A stretch of DNA of 35,033 nt, from positions 5,147-40,179 of the forward strand of contig OUQQ01000154.1 of assembly GCA_900404475.1 (NCBI GenBank), written 5' to 3'. Positions 1 through 9,738 of the stretch are shown here, in pieces. Position numbers and translations under genes: made by a program. The stretch is from Spongospora subterranea (Eukaryota > Endomyxa > Phytomyxea > Plasmodiophorida > Plasmodiophoridae). A model generated the notes under the pieces. It searched no databases, was not told the origin of the DNA, and worked only from the letters and a program-made list of their open reading frames with translations. Every line of letters begins with the position of its first letter. The stretch's first letter is position 1.

Positions 1-174
1 CATCTCACCTCCGTTCTACAGCTGCTTGATGCTGGCATTATCCGAAGCTTGAAAGCTTTGTCGCGAAAATTCGAAGTGCTTACCCTGCTCGACTTAATGC
101 AGGACACGTCGGTTCATCGGTATTCCACTATTCATTGGGCGCGGCCATCGGTTCGATCCGAGTTCGACATTTGA
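1..174 (+). mobile_element. pogo/Tigger-like DDE transposase, 3' fragment
   Basis: Frame 1 is open from the first base to a TGA at 172-174. The text TSVLQLLDAGIIRSLKA, followed by a leucine-rich stretch, resembles the segment TSVLQPLDQGIIRSFK of DDE_1 (Tc1/mariner-pogo) transposases, which lies near the last catalytic acidic residue. Only the C-terminal part is present because the window starts inside it. The downstream text (IHWARPSVRSEFDI) is not recognised and may be decayed. Whether the copy is intact upstream cannot be seen. The identification is by remembered motif. Confidence 0.6.
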
Positions 175-1192
175 AAGATCCAAATGGACCATATATAGAT
201 TAGCGTAGGTAACTCCGTGGCCAACCAAGGGTGTACTTTGCGTACTTGACAGAGTTTGTACTTTTTATAGAGAGGTTTTATTATGGAAATCCGGGGGTTT
301 GCTATTTTGAAAAAAAAATCGTACCATATATGGAACTGTACCTTTTATGGGCTGTACCTTATATGGAGGTTTCACTGTACTCAAACAAGAGAAATCGATA
401 TATGAGAACGCTAAGTTGAAATATAGTAAGGGTTGCCTTGATACTCCATGCAGCCGTTAGTATACACGGAGTCCGAATCCCTCTCATCTCTAAATCACAT
501 ACAATAAATCATTTTCCGAGAGTTTTGATGAAAAAGCATGTTTTTCAGATTGGTTTTTCCAGATTACGGATTAAATACGTATTCGTCGTAACCTTACGAA
601 TTGAAAAAGCATGCATCTATAGTCACATCGCCTTGAGACCAACCTGATCCTTGCTGTTGACGTTGCGTGAAAGATTTTTCAACTCTACCGGAACGAGCAA
701 AAATTTTATGCACGTTTTCGACGCCGGGTTGTGATCGATTCTGAGTTCATGATTTTTCGGAAGTAATAAGCAATTGGGACGGGGTCGGGTTCGAGTCGAA
801 TTCAACGGGATTATGATTGTTTCCGTTCGGATTTGGTTTCGGGGCGGGTGATAGTGACCACAGGGTGGCGGGTCAACGTTCGGTAATTTCAACCCATCCT
901 GTTCTGTCTACAGAACCGGTTGAGATCGTGTTGTTGAAGATCAATTTCTTGACCTTTTAACGTCCTGTATTACCCTACTGCTGTTATGGGTAATGGCTCT
1001 GCTTGTTTCAAATCGTACTCCTACGTCAGCATCGAAAACACAGCAACGATGTATGGACGGCCATCAAAAGCTATTTTTGGTTGGCTGACGCATGTTTACT
1101 GCATGGTCGATCAATGTCCATGACCCGATCCGAACCGATCCGGACTTCCCCATCAAGTCCGAATTCGTCATTCCGTTAAATTCCCAGGGGCA
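175..1192. other. Intergenic, no gene recognised
   Basis: Short open frames here have no coding character that I can support. The AT-rich part around 230-380 carries repeated gtact/gtacc units that include the three CArG boxes listed separately. The remainder up to the ankyrin gene holds nothing recognisable and presumably includes that gene's promoter. Confidence 0.5.
324..366. promoter_or_regulatory. Three consecutive CArG boxes (MADS-factor sites)
   Basis: Three perfect matches to CC(A/T)6GG lie at 324-333 (CCATATATGG), 341-350 (CCTTTTATGG) and 357-366 (CCTTATATGG). They are spaced 17 and 16 bp apart, and each is preceded by gta. CArG boxes bind SRF-class MADS proteins; MEF2-class proteins prefer a related site. 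The units look like a short diverged tandem repeat, so they may derive from a transposon rather than being a selected enhancer. The nearest downstream start codon is about 830 bp away. Confidence 0.45.
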
Positions 1193-3352
1193 ATGTCTCG
1201 TTCTTCTGCAGTTCTCTGCCTTTCCATCTTGACATTATTCGGTCTATCCTATGCTGGGTTCATTGGTTCCTCCACCTCCAATACCCTATCTGAGATTCAG
1301 CCAGCAAATGAACCTTTCGCAGCCGATCATGCACTCGTCAGCAATGACGATCGGGATTCCCGGCCCGTTTGCTGGCACCTGCAACCTCTACACGAAGATG
1401 TGCTCCAACAAACCGACGTACTCACGACGCTATTAGAGCAGCTATATTCCAAAACGATGGACGACATGTTATTACTGCTCGATCACTTTAAAGATGTGCC
1501 ATTTGCTGATTTGGGTCATATCATAATGAGGTTCACTGGCCCTCTAGTCGATCACCAGAGGTTATTAAAGAAGGCCCTGGAGTGTAAACGGTCTGAACAA
1601 TGTTGCCATTGCCACAATGATCTGATCCCCTCAATAGGGTCGATGTGGTTTATGAATTGATTATGTGGAGAGAAAATCGTGTTGATGTCAACACCAAAGT
1701 AGGAGGCTGTACACCATTGATATTGGCCTGTCAAAAATCCCAGTCAGTTTTACAATGCTCATATCCATTTCTCGCTATCCAACACTAGTTTCGTTTAGTA
1801 CCGGTTTATTTCAGCTGCTTTTTAACAAAGTAAAAGAAGGCGACGATGACGCTTATCAGTACGTCCCATTGTGCTGCCGAAAAGATTTTCATCCCGAACT
1901 GGATTTCAAACATGTTCCAAACCCTCCGATTCAAGATCCTACTATGGTTCTACCAATATACCCTATTTCTGACCTCCATAAACGAATGGTCAACTACGCT
2001 TCCAGCTTTTTCTTCTGGCAGCTTTCTCGTATGGTCGAACTTATAAACGTTTGTGGGGACCTGCCCATTGTAGACTTCTATGAGGTGCTGAAATCATGGG
2101 CCGGCAACGACCGTACTATCACGGTTCGCGGCCTGCGAAAACTCACTCTCGCTGCGATCCGCAAGAACCGGTTTGATTCATCACTAATTCACATCGATTG
2201 TTCTGATGGCATTTGACCAGGGTGGACGCGATTTTGTGGCTCGTCAAGCGTGAGGGTCTAGAATTCGATCGAGAGACTCTCGCCAAACTGCACGAGTTTG
2301 AACAGACACAGCTGGGACATCGTCCTCCTTCGGATCCGTTGCGCACGATTATTTCAGAATTGCCAGGTAAACCCAAACCGTAAGTTTATCGCTCATTCGA
2401 ATCCCCGCCTTTTGATGTGTTTTGGTTTAGCGTTCCATCTCGTCAACAACTAGAAATATCGGGACGGTTAGTCTCCGATTGAGCAAACTGAACTATTTAT
2501 ATATTGACCGTGATGTCCAATTAGTCATCACTCGTCGATTTCCTGTTTGGAATGTCTCGCGTGCTGTCAGGGCCCCAGTCGTAAGCAATATTCATCCCCT
2601 TTTACACATACGTATCTGATCACTCTCGTGAAGGTCGAGCGTCTGATTTTTTTGATGACATGTTCTGGTTTTCGTATTACAGGGGCCCTAGCTCTTGCGA
2701 CATATGCGAAAGTTGTGCCTCTGGAGTTTCGAACATAGCTCATGCTTGCTGCAGGGAGATTTCCTCTGACGTGGCATGTTTATCACGCGCGGCGCTCTCT
2801 GTGGCCCATTTTACAACAAGAGTGGCTTGCGCTGAGTTGCGTTGCCTCAAAGACATCGCTTGCGCTGAGCTGACAATCTGTGATCATTTCTTGCATTGCC
2901 TTTGGGGCTCGGCACAAGCTTGCGCTGGCGCTGCTGGAAGTTGCCTTAGCGGGCTCTGTCAGAATACTGGGCATTTGTGCGACGGTTGCTGTTCAGGATC
3001 GGGAGGCGGCCGTTCTTCGTCAGGGGGTGATGGAGAGGCGGTCGCCGCGGTGGGAACTGGGGGATGTGTTGGATGTGCTGGATGCTGCCATTGGATTCAC
3101 AATCTCTGTTGCGGTCACGCTAGTCAGCCGACCCACGATATCGTATCGCACTTGATTCGCGAGGTGTCGACCAAGTTCGCCATCTCCCATATGGCCGCTC
3201 ACTCGACGTCACTCGCCGTTGCCTCTCCCGTGATCGCCGCTTCAGCTGCTGTTTCGGCTCCAGTCGGCGCCGGTCTTCTTCATATTGTTCCGATACTTCT
3301 TTGTTCAGTAGCACATATCAGCGTGATGGTTTGCAGTCGCAGTGATGAATAA
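1193..3352 (+). CDS. Ankyrin-repeat protein with Cys-rich C-terminal half (7 exons)
   Basis: Exons consistent in frame and phase are 1193-1590, 1638-1742, 1799-2170, 2221-2379, 2431-2470, 2525-2580 and 2683-3352, giving 599 aa. Residues 1-22 are hydrophobic and resemble a signal peptide or anchor. Residues about 134-180 form a clear ankyrin unit (NTKVGGCTPLILACQKSH), and a weaker helical unit lies near 282-305 (AAIRKNRVDAILWLVKREG). From residue 377 the protein is rich in Cys, Gly, Ala and Ser, then ends hydrophobic (GAGLLHIVPILLCSVAHI). Introns are 47, 56, 50, 51, 54 and 102 nt. No family with this whole architecture is recognised. The last exon is open for 224 codons, but other frames on both strands are also partly open there, so the C-terminal half is less certain than the ankyrin part. 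Confidence 0.6.
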
Positions 3353-3919
3353 ATTGTGGGCCAGATCCGGCTTTTTCTCGATGGTGTTCCAGTGTTTATC
3401 AAGTAGCTTGTGCCGGTTCGCGCAACCTAAAACATTATGAGCGGTGCATTGCTCTTTCTGACTTGCATCTTCTCCTCTTTGCCGTCAATCCTTGAGCATC
3501 CTCTAAGAAGTATCGGGCAATTGATCCTGAATCTGAAAATGAAACCTCTCAATCAATCAATATCTGAGACTGGAATTAGGATGACCCGAGAATCAATAGT
3601 TCATCGGAACACAAATTTTTTGCCAAAAGTATCAGTCGTCTCAAGATTTTTGAAAGTTATCAATCAACTCTAACATGCCGCATGGGGGTTGTTGAGAGTC
3701 CCATTGCTGGTTTAAATTGTTAATCAGTTCATTGCCATTGTTCATGAGATGGTGCAGGCGCGATGACCCACGTGCACCAGCTAATCAAAGCGATCCCAAC
3801 CAAGGGCGGTTATCCAACGTCATGTTGTTCAGTGTCGTGATTCGCCATTTCCTCTGTTTTTCAACCTTCTCTAGAGCCAAAAAATAAATGAATCGCCGCT
3901 TGTACTAGAACCAGTTCCA
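3353..3919. other. Intergenic, no gene recognised
   Basis: It separates the ankyrin gene from the first gypsy remnant. It contains one unrecognised small open frame (3437-3673) and no repeats that I can see. Confidence 0.4.
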
Positions 3920-5025
3920 TTTCAGATTCGGCCGATCGGTGTGGTATTAACCGCCATCACGTTAACGAGTACGTTCTTTGAGAGGTTCATCTGTGTGTAT
4001 GGATGTCCAAGACGAACTCTTACTGACCAGGGACATGGATGTCCAAGACGAACTCTTACTGACCAGGGACAGAACATCATGTCGGTTGCTTTGGCAGAAC
4101 TGACCAAACTGCTTTGGATACATCAGATGAGGCCAACGGCGTACAGTCTAAATTCAAATGGTTTTCGTTGGAAAGAATGCACGGGTTTCTAGTGCAACAA
4201 TTACGTGCTCTGCTATCAAGATCGACCCATCGAAACTTGTATCAACACGTGCCTGGAATCATGTTCGCGTTCGTACAGGTGTCTCAAGAAGTTTAAAAGA
4301 TACTCCATACCATTTACCATTTGGACGAGATCCTATCTTACTCTCGGATCTCATGATAACTGAAAATATGAATGCTATCTCGCCCATAGGGACTTTTCGT
4401 CTTCAACAAGGTCTGGTGGTCAGAAGGCGTAATAACCGATTCAATCGCGGAAGGAAGTTGGTTGATTACAAGGTTGGAGGTTTGGTCGACCGTCATTCTC
4501 CAGCTGTTCCCAAAGCAGTTATTAAGAAGCTTCATCGTCATTGGAGTGGACCGTGGCGTGATACTTAAGTGCTAATTGATATTCTGTATCGAGTTCGAGA
4601 CACCATGAATGGCAAGGAGGTTGTATTACATGTTCAAGGGATGCGACATGTTGGGAAATTTCAACAGGGCTCTTCCGGTTCTGATACAGTTGCGCACGAA
4701 GCTGAAAACCGAGTTGACGCGGTGCCGGGTATGAAGTCGAGGAGAGAAGGCACGGCGTGGAGTACGAGAAGGTTATTAAGTGGAAAGGATATGATGCATT
4801 GTGGAACCAACTCAACGATGCTGCGTTAGCGGCAATTCCTAACTTGTCGGTGCGAAAGAAGACGACGGCGGTTTCTAATTACCTCCTCCTCGTCTTGGGG
4901 TGGTATGTTGGTGGAACGCCAGTTGACGTCACGAGGATGACTTCACAGGGTGATGTTGAAGTCCCAAATTCTGGATGAGTTACTTGAGTACAATGAAGTT
5001 TTCTTTTGCTCTTTCATGCGATCCA
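3920..5025 (+). mobile_element. Ty3/gypsy (chromovirus-type) pol 3' remnant, forward copy
   Basis: In order, broken by frameshifts and stops, are: integrase core text with the second catalytic Asp (GCPRRTLTDQG, duplicated); the SNG / ERMHGF region of the catalytic Glu split across two frames near 4150-4190; the DTPYHLPFGRDP stretch; the KLHRHWSGPW and RVRDTMNGKE stretches typical of the integrase C-terminus; and a chromodomain-like tail (VEYEKVIKWKGYDALW). The order matches fungal chromoviruses. The copy is dead. Its 3' part from about 4740 is repeated inverted at 5110-5400. No LTR was identified. Confidence 0.75.
3999..4070 (+). repeat. Perfect 36-bp tandem duplication within integrase
   Basis: 3999-4034 and 4035-4070 are identical 36-mers. 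The duplication is in frame (12 codons) and doubles the LTDQG motif that carries the second catalytic Asp. Exact identity in an otherwise decayed element implies that it arose recently compared with the element's other lesions. Confidence 0.9.
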
Positions 5026-5400
5026 CCTGATGATGATATTGGCAACCATCGACATTCATCAAGTGAATCACCCAATTCCTCTCTATTGATTGTCGAGTAA
5101 AGAAAGAGTGAAAGAAAACTGTATAACACTCAATTAACTCAATGGGTATTACTCCAGGAATTCGGACGTTCATCATCACCCTGTGGAGTCATCTTCTTTA
5201 CGTCGACTGGCGTTCCTCCAAAAATACCTCCCCAAGACGAGGAGATATTAACAAAAACCTCAGTCGTCTTTTTTCGCACCGACACGTTAGGCCGCTAACG
5301 CAGCATCGTTGAGCATAGAGATTGGTTTCCATGTGTTATACAATTCAACATATCCTTTCCACTTAATGAAAACTTCTCGTACTCCACGTGGTGTCCTCTG
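4740..5400. repeat. Imperfect palindrome made by two gypsy 3' ends
   Basis: The arm at about 4740-5025 is matched by the reverse complement of about 5110-5400, including the stretches gtggaaaggatatg, caacgatgctgcgttagcgg and tcctcgtcttgggg. The spacer is roughly 85 nt. Substitutions and small indels separate the arms, so they are diverged copies. A transcript through this region could fold into a long imperfect duplex. Confidence 0.75.
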
Positions 5401-5950
5401 TTTCGCGGGTAGATCTCTGGATAGCCGAGCGATGGTTGCAACTTTGACCTGATGATAATCATCCCGACGGACAGTATGGCCTTCTGTTTTTTTTTTGCCA
5501 AAACGTTCTTTCCATGGTGGGCAAATCGATTTTTTTGTTCTCTGTCGGGCTCCTTTTGGCACGGGAGCAGTGCTGGCATAATTGAGGTGTCAATAGCATG
5601 GATTGCATTGGTCGGGATTCGGAAGCACACCATCGAGTGAACACATCAGCCTTGACGATCATTGCGCCAACAACATGCTCCTGCAATCGTCAACAGACGC
5701 TAGTCCCAATCACATTCACCTTTTTGGGTCTATGAGCAATCAGCAGTGTTATTGGATCAACGCATGTATATCGCCGATTCGATCACGAACGGTTTTTCGC
5801 TTTCAGATCCGTTATCAACCGTTTTGTGGATAGTCTCCTTAGATGCGAACGCCGTTGCACCCGTTCGCCTTCCTAGATGCAACAATGCAGCAGTGGGCGA
5901 CGCTGAGTTGAGGGAATGGCGATTGGAGACGTTTTGCCCGTCCAACACTA
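5110..5950 (-). mobile_element. Ty3/gypsy pol 3' remnant, reverse copy
   Basis: Read on the minus strand there is a KADVFTRWCASES stretch, like the segment between RNase H and integrase (ADxLSRW) in Ty3/gypsy elements, then a Lys-rich stretch, then a chromodomain-like end (VREVFIKWKGYVELYNTWKP). Compared with the forward copy most of the integrase core is missing, so this copy has an internal deletion as well as frameshifts. The 5' limit near 5950 is an estimate. Confidence 0.6.
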
Positions 5951-6137
5951 TGTTTCAGTCCCAATATCACTATAATTATAACTGTCTGTAGGGACTTCCT
6001 CAAAGTAGCGTATGCCATATCATATCTCGCCTCAAAATTCAGGGAAATATCTACGCTGTTTTTTCCCCAAACGATTTCACACGCCAAAAACCACGATCGC
6101 TGTCACCGTACTAGTAAAGGGAGACGCCGACAATACA

Positions 6138-7967
6138 ATGATGCCGCCAGCGTTCACCCCGTTCACGGCTTTGGTAGCTACCCTGCATGATCGGGCTCTC
6201 GCAATGGATGTGCTGCATAAGACGTTAGAATCGGTGGTGTCGTATATGGGAGATTCCGAACTTCATGTTGTCGCCGTCGACGCCGGAATCCTGTCGGATT
6301 TGCGGTTTTGGCTTAATCATTCCGAAGTGATCAAACGCTCTGACATCCAGATTGTCGTGTGGGTCATCATCGAGAAGCTCATGAACCTGTTTGATGGTCG
6401 CCAGGTGTTTCTCGACGAGGTTGGGATTCCGATTCACATTAGTCTTTTTTCATAACGTCACGAAACATATCGGTGCACTTGTGGAATGTTTGCCCCATGA
6501 TCCTTTTTCACTAGAATATCATTCAACGTTGTTATTGTCTCGATGTCCGAAATGAAACCCAGTTGATCTTTCTATCTGTATCCTTGTCGGACCGCCTTCT
6601 CGCCGAGGCAGATATCCAGCAAAAATGGTTGAGTTTTGATGTTGCTGCTAAGTTCCGTCTTGAGATACATGTCATAATTTTAGTCTCCAATCGTTCTGGT
6701 GTAACAAACTTTAATGTGTTCAACCTGTTTGTTGTCACGTTATTGTTACCCGTCAAGTCATGGATGGCATGTCTGCGCAACGTTTCACCAACTGCTCTCA
6801 GTTGGCGGTCTGACATTGATTTGCGCTGCGTTGATTTACGTTATCAATCATATCGCACTGGGGTTCGCACTATTTGTGTTACATGATACCTGTGTCAAAT
6901 ATTTCTCACCACTGATCATCATTATCAATACAGGTCGATGGTGTCGATCTCGTGCTGGGTTCGTTGTCGGATCCGAAATCTGTCGTCCGGCTTGCCACAG
7001 CACGGGCCCTATTGCGTCTTGCTGAGGGCCCCGATTCTTTCAGTGTTTTGCTGAAACAGTCGAAAGTTATCCCGCGTCTGCTGGTTATTCTTTTCGATAG
7101 TGACAGTCGAGTTGCATGCTGTGTAGCAGCGTCACTTGCATCTTTACTTCCATGTAACTTTCATAATGGTTAGATTTGACCTGCGAACTCAGTTTAACAT
7201 CAGATCGTGCACAATTACCCAATCCAGCTGATTACAAACAGCTGCTACATTTGATTACGCATTCAACGCAGAATGGCGATATTCTCAATGTGACAAGATG
7301 TATATGGAGCATGTCGAACTGCATTGAAGCTAAAGAGGCCATCATCGCAGCAGGAGCAATTCCCGTTTTGACGACGTTACTTACTCACGAAGTCAAGGCC
7401 ATAGCTAGTGGAGCAGCTGGCGCTATTATGGCTTTGTCTGCGTCGATAAAAGGCAAGCAGGCTTCGATTGATTCTCCGAAGACTATTCCTACCCTATGCG
7501 ATATTGTTCGTCGCACCAGTGACGACAGTCCATTGAGGACGAACGCTGCTATATGTTTACGCCATATTTGCGAGCAAACCGAAGCTCTGCACCTGGTCGG
7601 TGCTCGACTGTTGCGCTATCCGTCAGTTCTTGGGCAAGTCCTTGGGCCGGCTGCAGTTTCAAGGATCATTGAGCCATACATCGTCGAAAAACGCGACCGT
7701 GCGTCGGTGGTAAAGGTCCTAGAAGCCTTGGTTCAAGATGAAGCTGGATGCAAAGCTGCTTTCGACTGCTTGAACGTAATTCCGTTTTTGTTTGATGCCG
7801 CAGCCGAAGATGACGGTTGCACCGCGGTTTTGCATCAAATATGCTCCAATTGCGCCCCGGCTAGGAAATACTTCAACTCGTTGGTACAGAAGCAACCCAC
7901 TGTCCCCGCTGCCGTTGAGAGCGTTTTCCGCGATCTTGATTCCCTCAGCATTACATCCGCTTCATAG
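6138..7967 (+). CDS. Armadillo-repeat protein, RSPH14-like (radial spoke)
   Basis: The start is one of two adjacent ATGs (6138 or 6141). Well-supported exons are 6138-6396, one beginning at 6443, one ending at 6839, one beginning at 6934 and the long last exon ending at 7967. The 6397-6442 intron is 46 nt and the 6840-6933 intron 94 nt. Junctions within 6530-6760 and 7130-7200 have several frame-compatible solutions, so I give no full protein. The product is a string of armadillo-type helices, for example SVVRLATARALLRLA and AIASGAAGAIMALSASIKGK. The last resembles the SNAAGALMFATVITEGK region of RSPH14 as I recall it, and the N-terminal exon also follows RSPH14's layout. RSPH14 belongs to the radial-spoke/axoneme proteins. 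The fold is secure; the orthology is a moderate inference. Confidence 0.6.
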
Positions 7968-8146
7968 TTTTATTATACAGCTTGATTATAATTTTAGCCA
8001 TCCGTCCGGCACAGCAAAGATTCCCGCTGTGTCTCTCTTTTCCATCAGGTCGCAATGATTGCGCTATTTTTGTAATCGGGCCGATAACGGAATATCCTTC
8101 ACTCAACTCTGATAGAAGCACGCGCCATTCGCCTTGCCATCTACTG

Positions 8147-9048
8147 ATGGACCCGTTATCGCTTCCAACCTTGCCCTCGTCAGCGTCGACGAAGGTGCGT
8201 CTTCGTCTGATTCAGGACTTCATCGAACGGTTTGAATACAATCACACCGGGTTCAACTTCTTTCGGTCAGTTCGACCAACCATCCGAAAGCAGAATTTGA
8301 ATTATGCAGTAGAATCAGCAAATCGCAATCAATGGTGTCAATGTTGGAGACAGTCCAGAGTATGATCCGGGAGCCTTTGCCCATAAAATGTCTGGAAGCT
8401 TGCGCCATGGCCATGGTTTTGACGATGTCGGATGGGCTTATGACAAGGTGGCCACTACGGTTCCGCTCACGAGTGAATGGACTACGCTATTGGCATATCG
8501 TCTGCATGGTCGAAAGTGGTGAACGGTTCGGTGCTCTAGGATTGAGTCGCCGGCCCACGCTCGGATACAAACCTCTCGTATACGACTCAATAGCTACACG
8601 TAATCAGATTTCTTTAGAAAATGATTTTGAATTGCGGCAGAAAGTTGTTTGTGCTTAACATTATTCCACCATATTGCACTGAATCAAAGAAATAACCAAG
8701 TTTTTCTATTGGTGTTGCTAGTTGTTGCAGATTTCATTGAATCGTATTGCGCTTGTGGACACCAAGTAGACCGGGTAACAATCGGTGCTCCATTCCCACG
8801 AGGTAAACCTTCATTGGTTTCCCGATATGGCTGTTATAAATGTTCTTGCAGAGGGCGATAATGTTGAAGCGATCGATTGGGCCAATCTCGTATTACCGAT
8901 CGATCGAATGTCGGGCGAAGATATTGATCGCGAGACACAAGCTTTTCGGCAATGCCGACATCATATCGCTTTGATTCCTGTTAAAGAAAGTTCCAAAGCG
9001 CGCCGCAAGGTAAACAATAAACAATTGAGGGCAAGAGACCATGTTTGA
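8147..9048 (+). CDS. VASH: Vasohibin-family tubulin carboxypeptidase
   Basis: Exons are 8147-8265, 8310-8599, 8731-8802 and 8852-9048, giving 225 aa with introns of 44, 131 and 49 nt. Vasohibins are transglutaminase-like cysteine proteases that remove the C-terminal tyrosine of alpha-tubulin. Here EYNHTG (30-35), LPIKCLEA (62-69), YWHIV (99-103) and FGALGLSRR (112-120) match the family. Cys66, His101 and Ser118 fit the unusual Cys-His-Ser triad with spacings 35 and 17, the same as Cys169-His204-Ser221 in human VASH1. The stretch DNVEAIDW matches the later HSVEQIEW region. The protein is shorter than human VASH1, lacking most of the N-terminal and basic C-terminal extensions. An alternative last exon (donor 8990, acceptor 9091, stop 9192) would give 239 aa. 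The gene starts 179 nt after the RSPH14-like gene on the same strand. Confidence 0.85.
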
Positions 9049-9192
9049 TTGAAACGATGGATTGAAGCAGCAGTAAAATTTCTCTGTGTAGAAAACTACG
9101 ATAAGATTGATCTTGAAACCCCATATGGCCCAGATGGCAGACTTCAATTAGATGGCGAGGTTGTAGGTCTTTACGAACGACTACGCTGGTGA

Positions 9193-9738
9193 TCGACGAA
9201 TGCACGACTCAGGAGCCGTTCGTCCATTTCGAGCGACGTATTCGCATTCAGCCATTTTGCACGTTGCCCAGCTATTGTTCTACGTTCTCTGAAAATCTCT
9301 CGCCTTTCCTAGAGCTTCTTCTGTAGGGTGCCATAATTATTTTGTATTTCGAGCTTTGAAAAGTCACCCCAATGGTCCGTCGTCAAGCAGCCCATCCGCG
9401 GGACCACCGAGTGTTGACGTCGTCGTATAACGACATTGGCCACTATGATTGCGGAAATTCATTGCATACCCAGCTCTGTTTTGTGCCCTAGTAGATTGCT
9501 GAGCACCTCTTGAACCAAAAAGGATCTGCACCCATCCGATTAATGAATCTAGCATACCGGATTTCAAATCGATGAACAGAGAAATGGTCGGACACACCAA
9601 CTGAATGACCGGGTTACCGTCACAGTGCCTGAGTGCGGCCTGTGACTCTGGTGCGTGTTTACTGTGTACATGCCTACTGTTACAGCCCACTGGATGTGCG
9701 ACCTGGCGGCACGCACAAGGCGGTGGATCACTCAACAG
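9193..9738. other. Intergenic upstream of PIG-T
   Basis: No gene is recognised. A minus-strand open frame at 9364-9906 is antisense to PIG-T exon 1 and shows no family signature. Part of 9092-9192 may be the alternative last exon of vasohibin. Confidence 0.4.
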
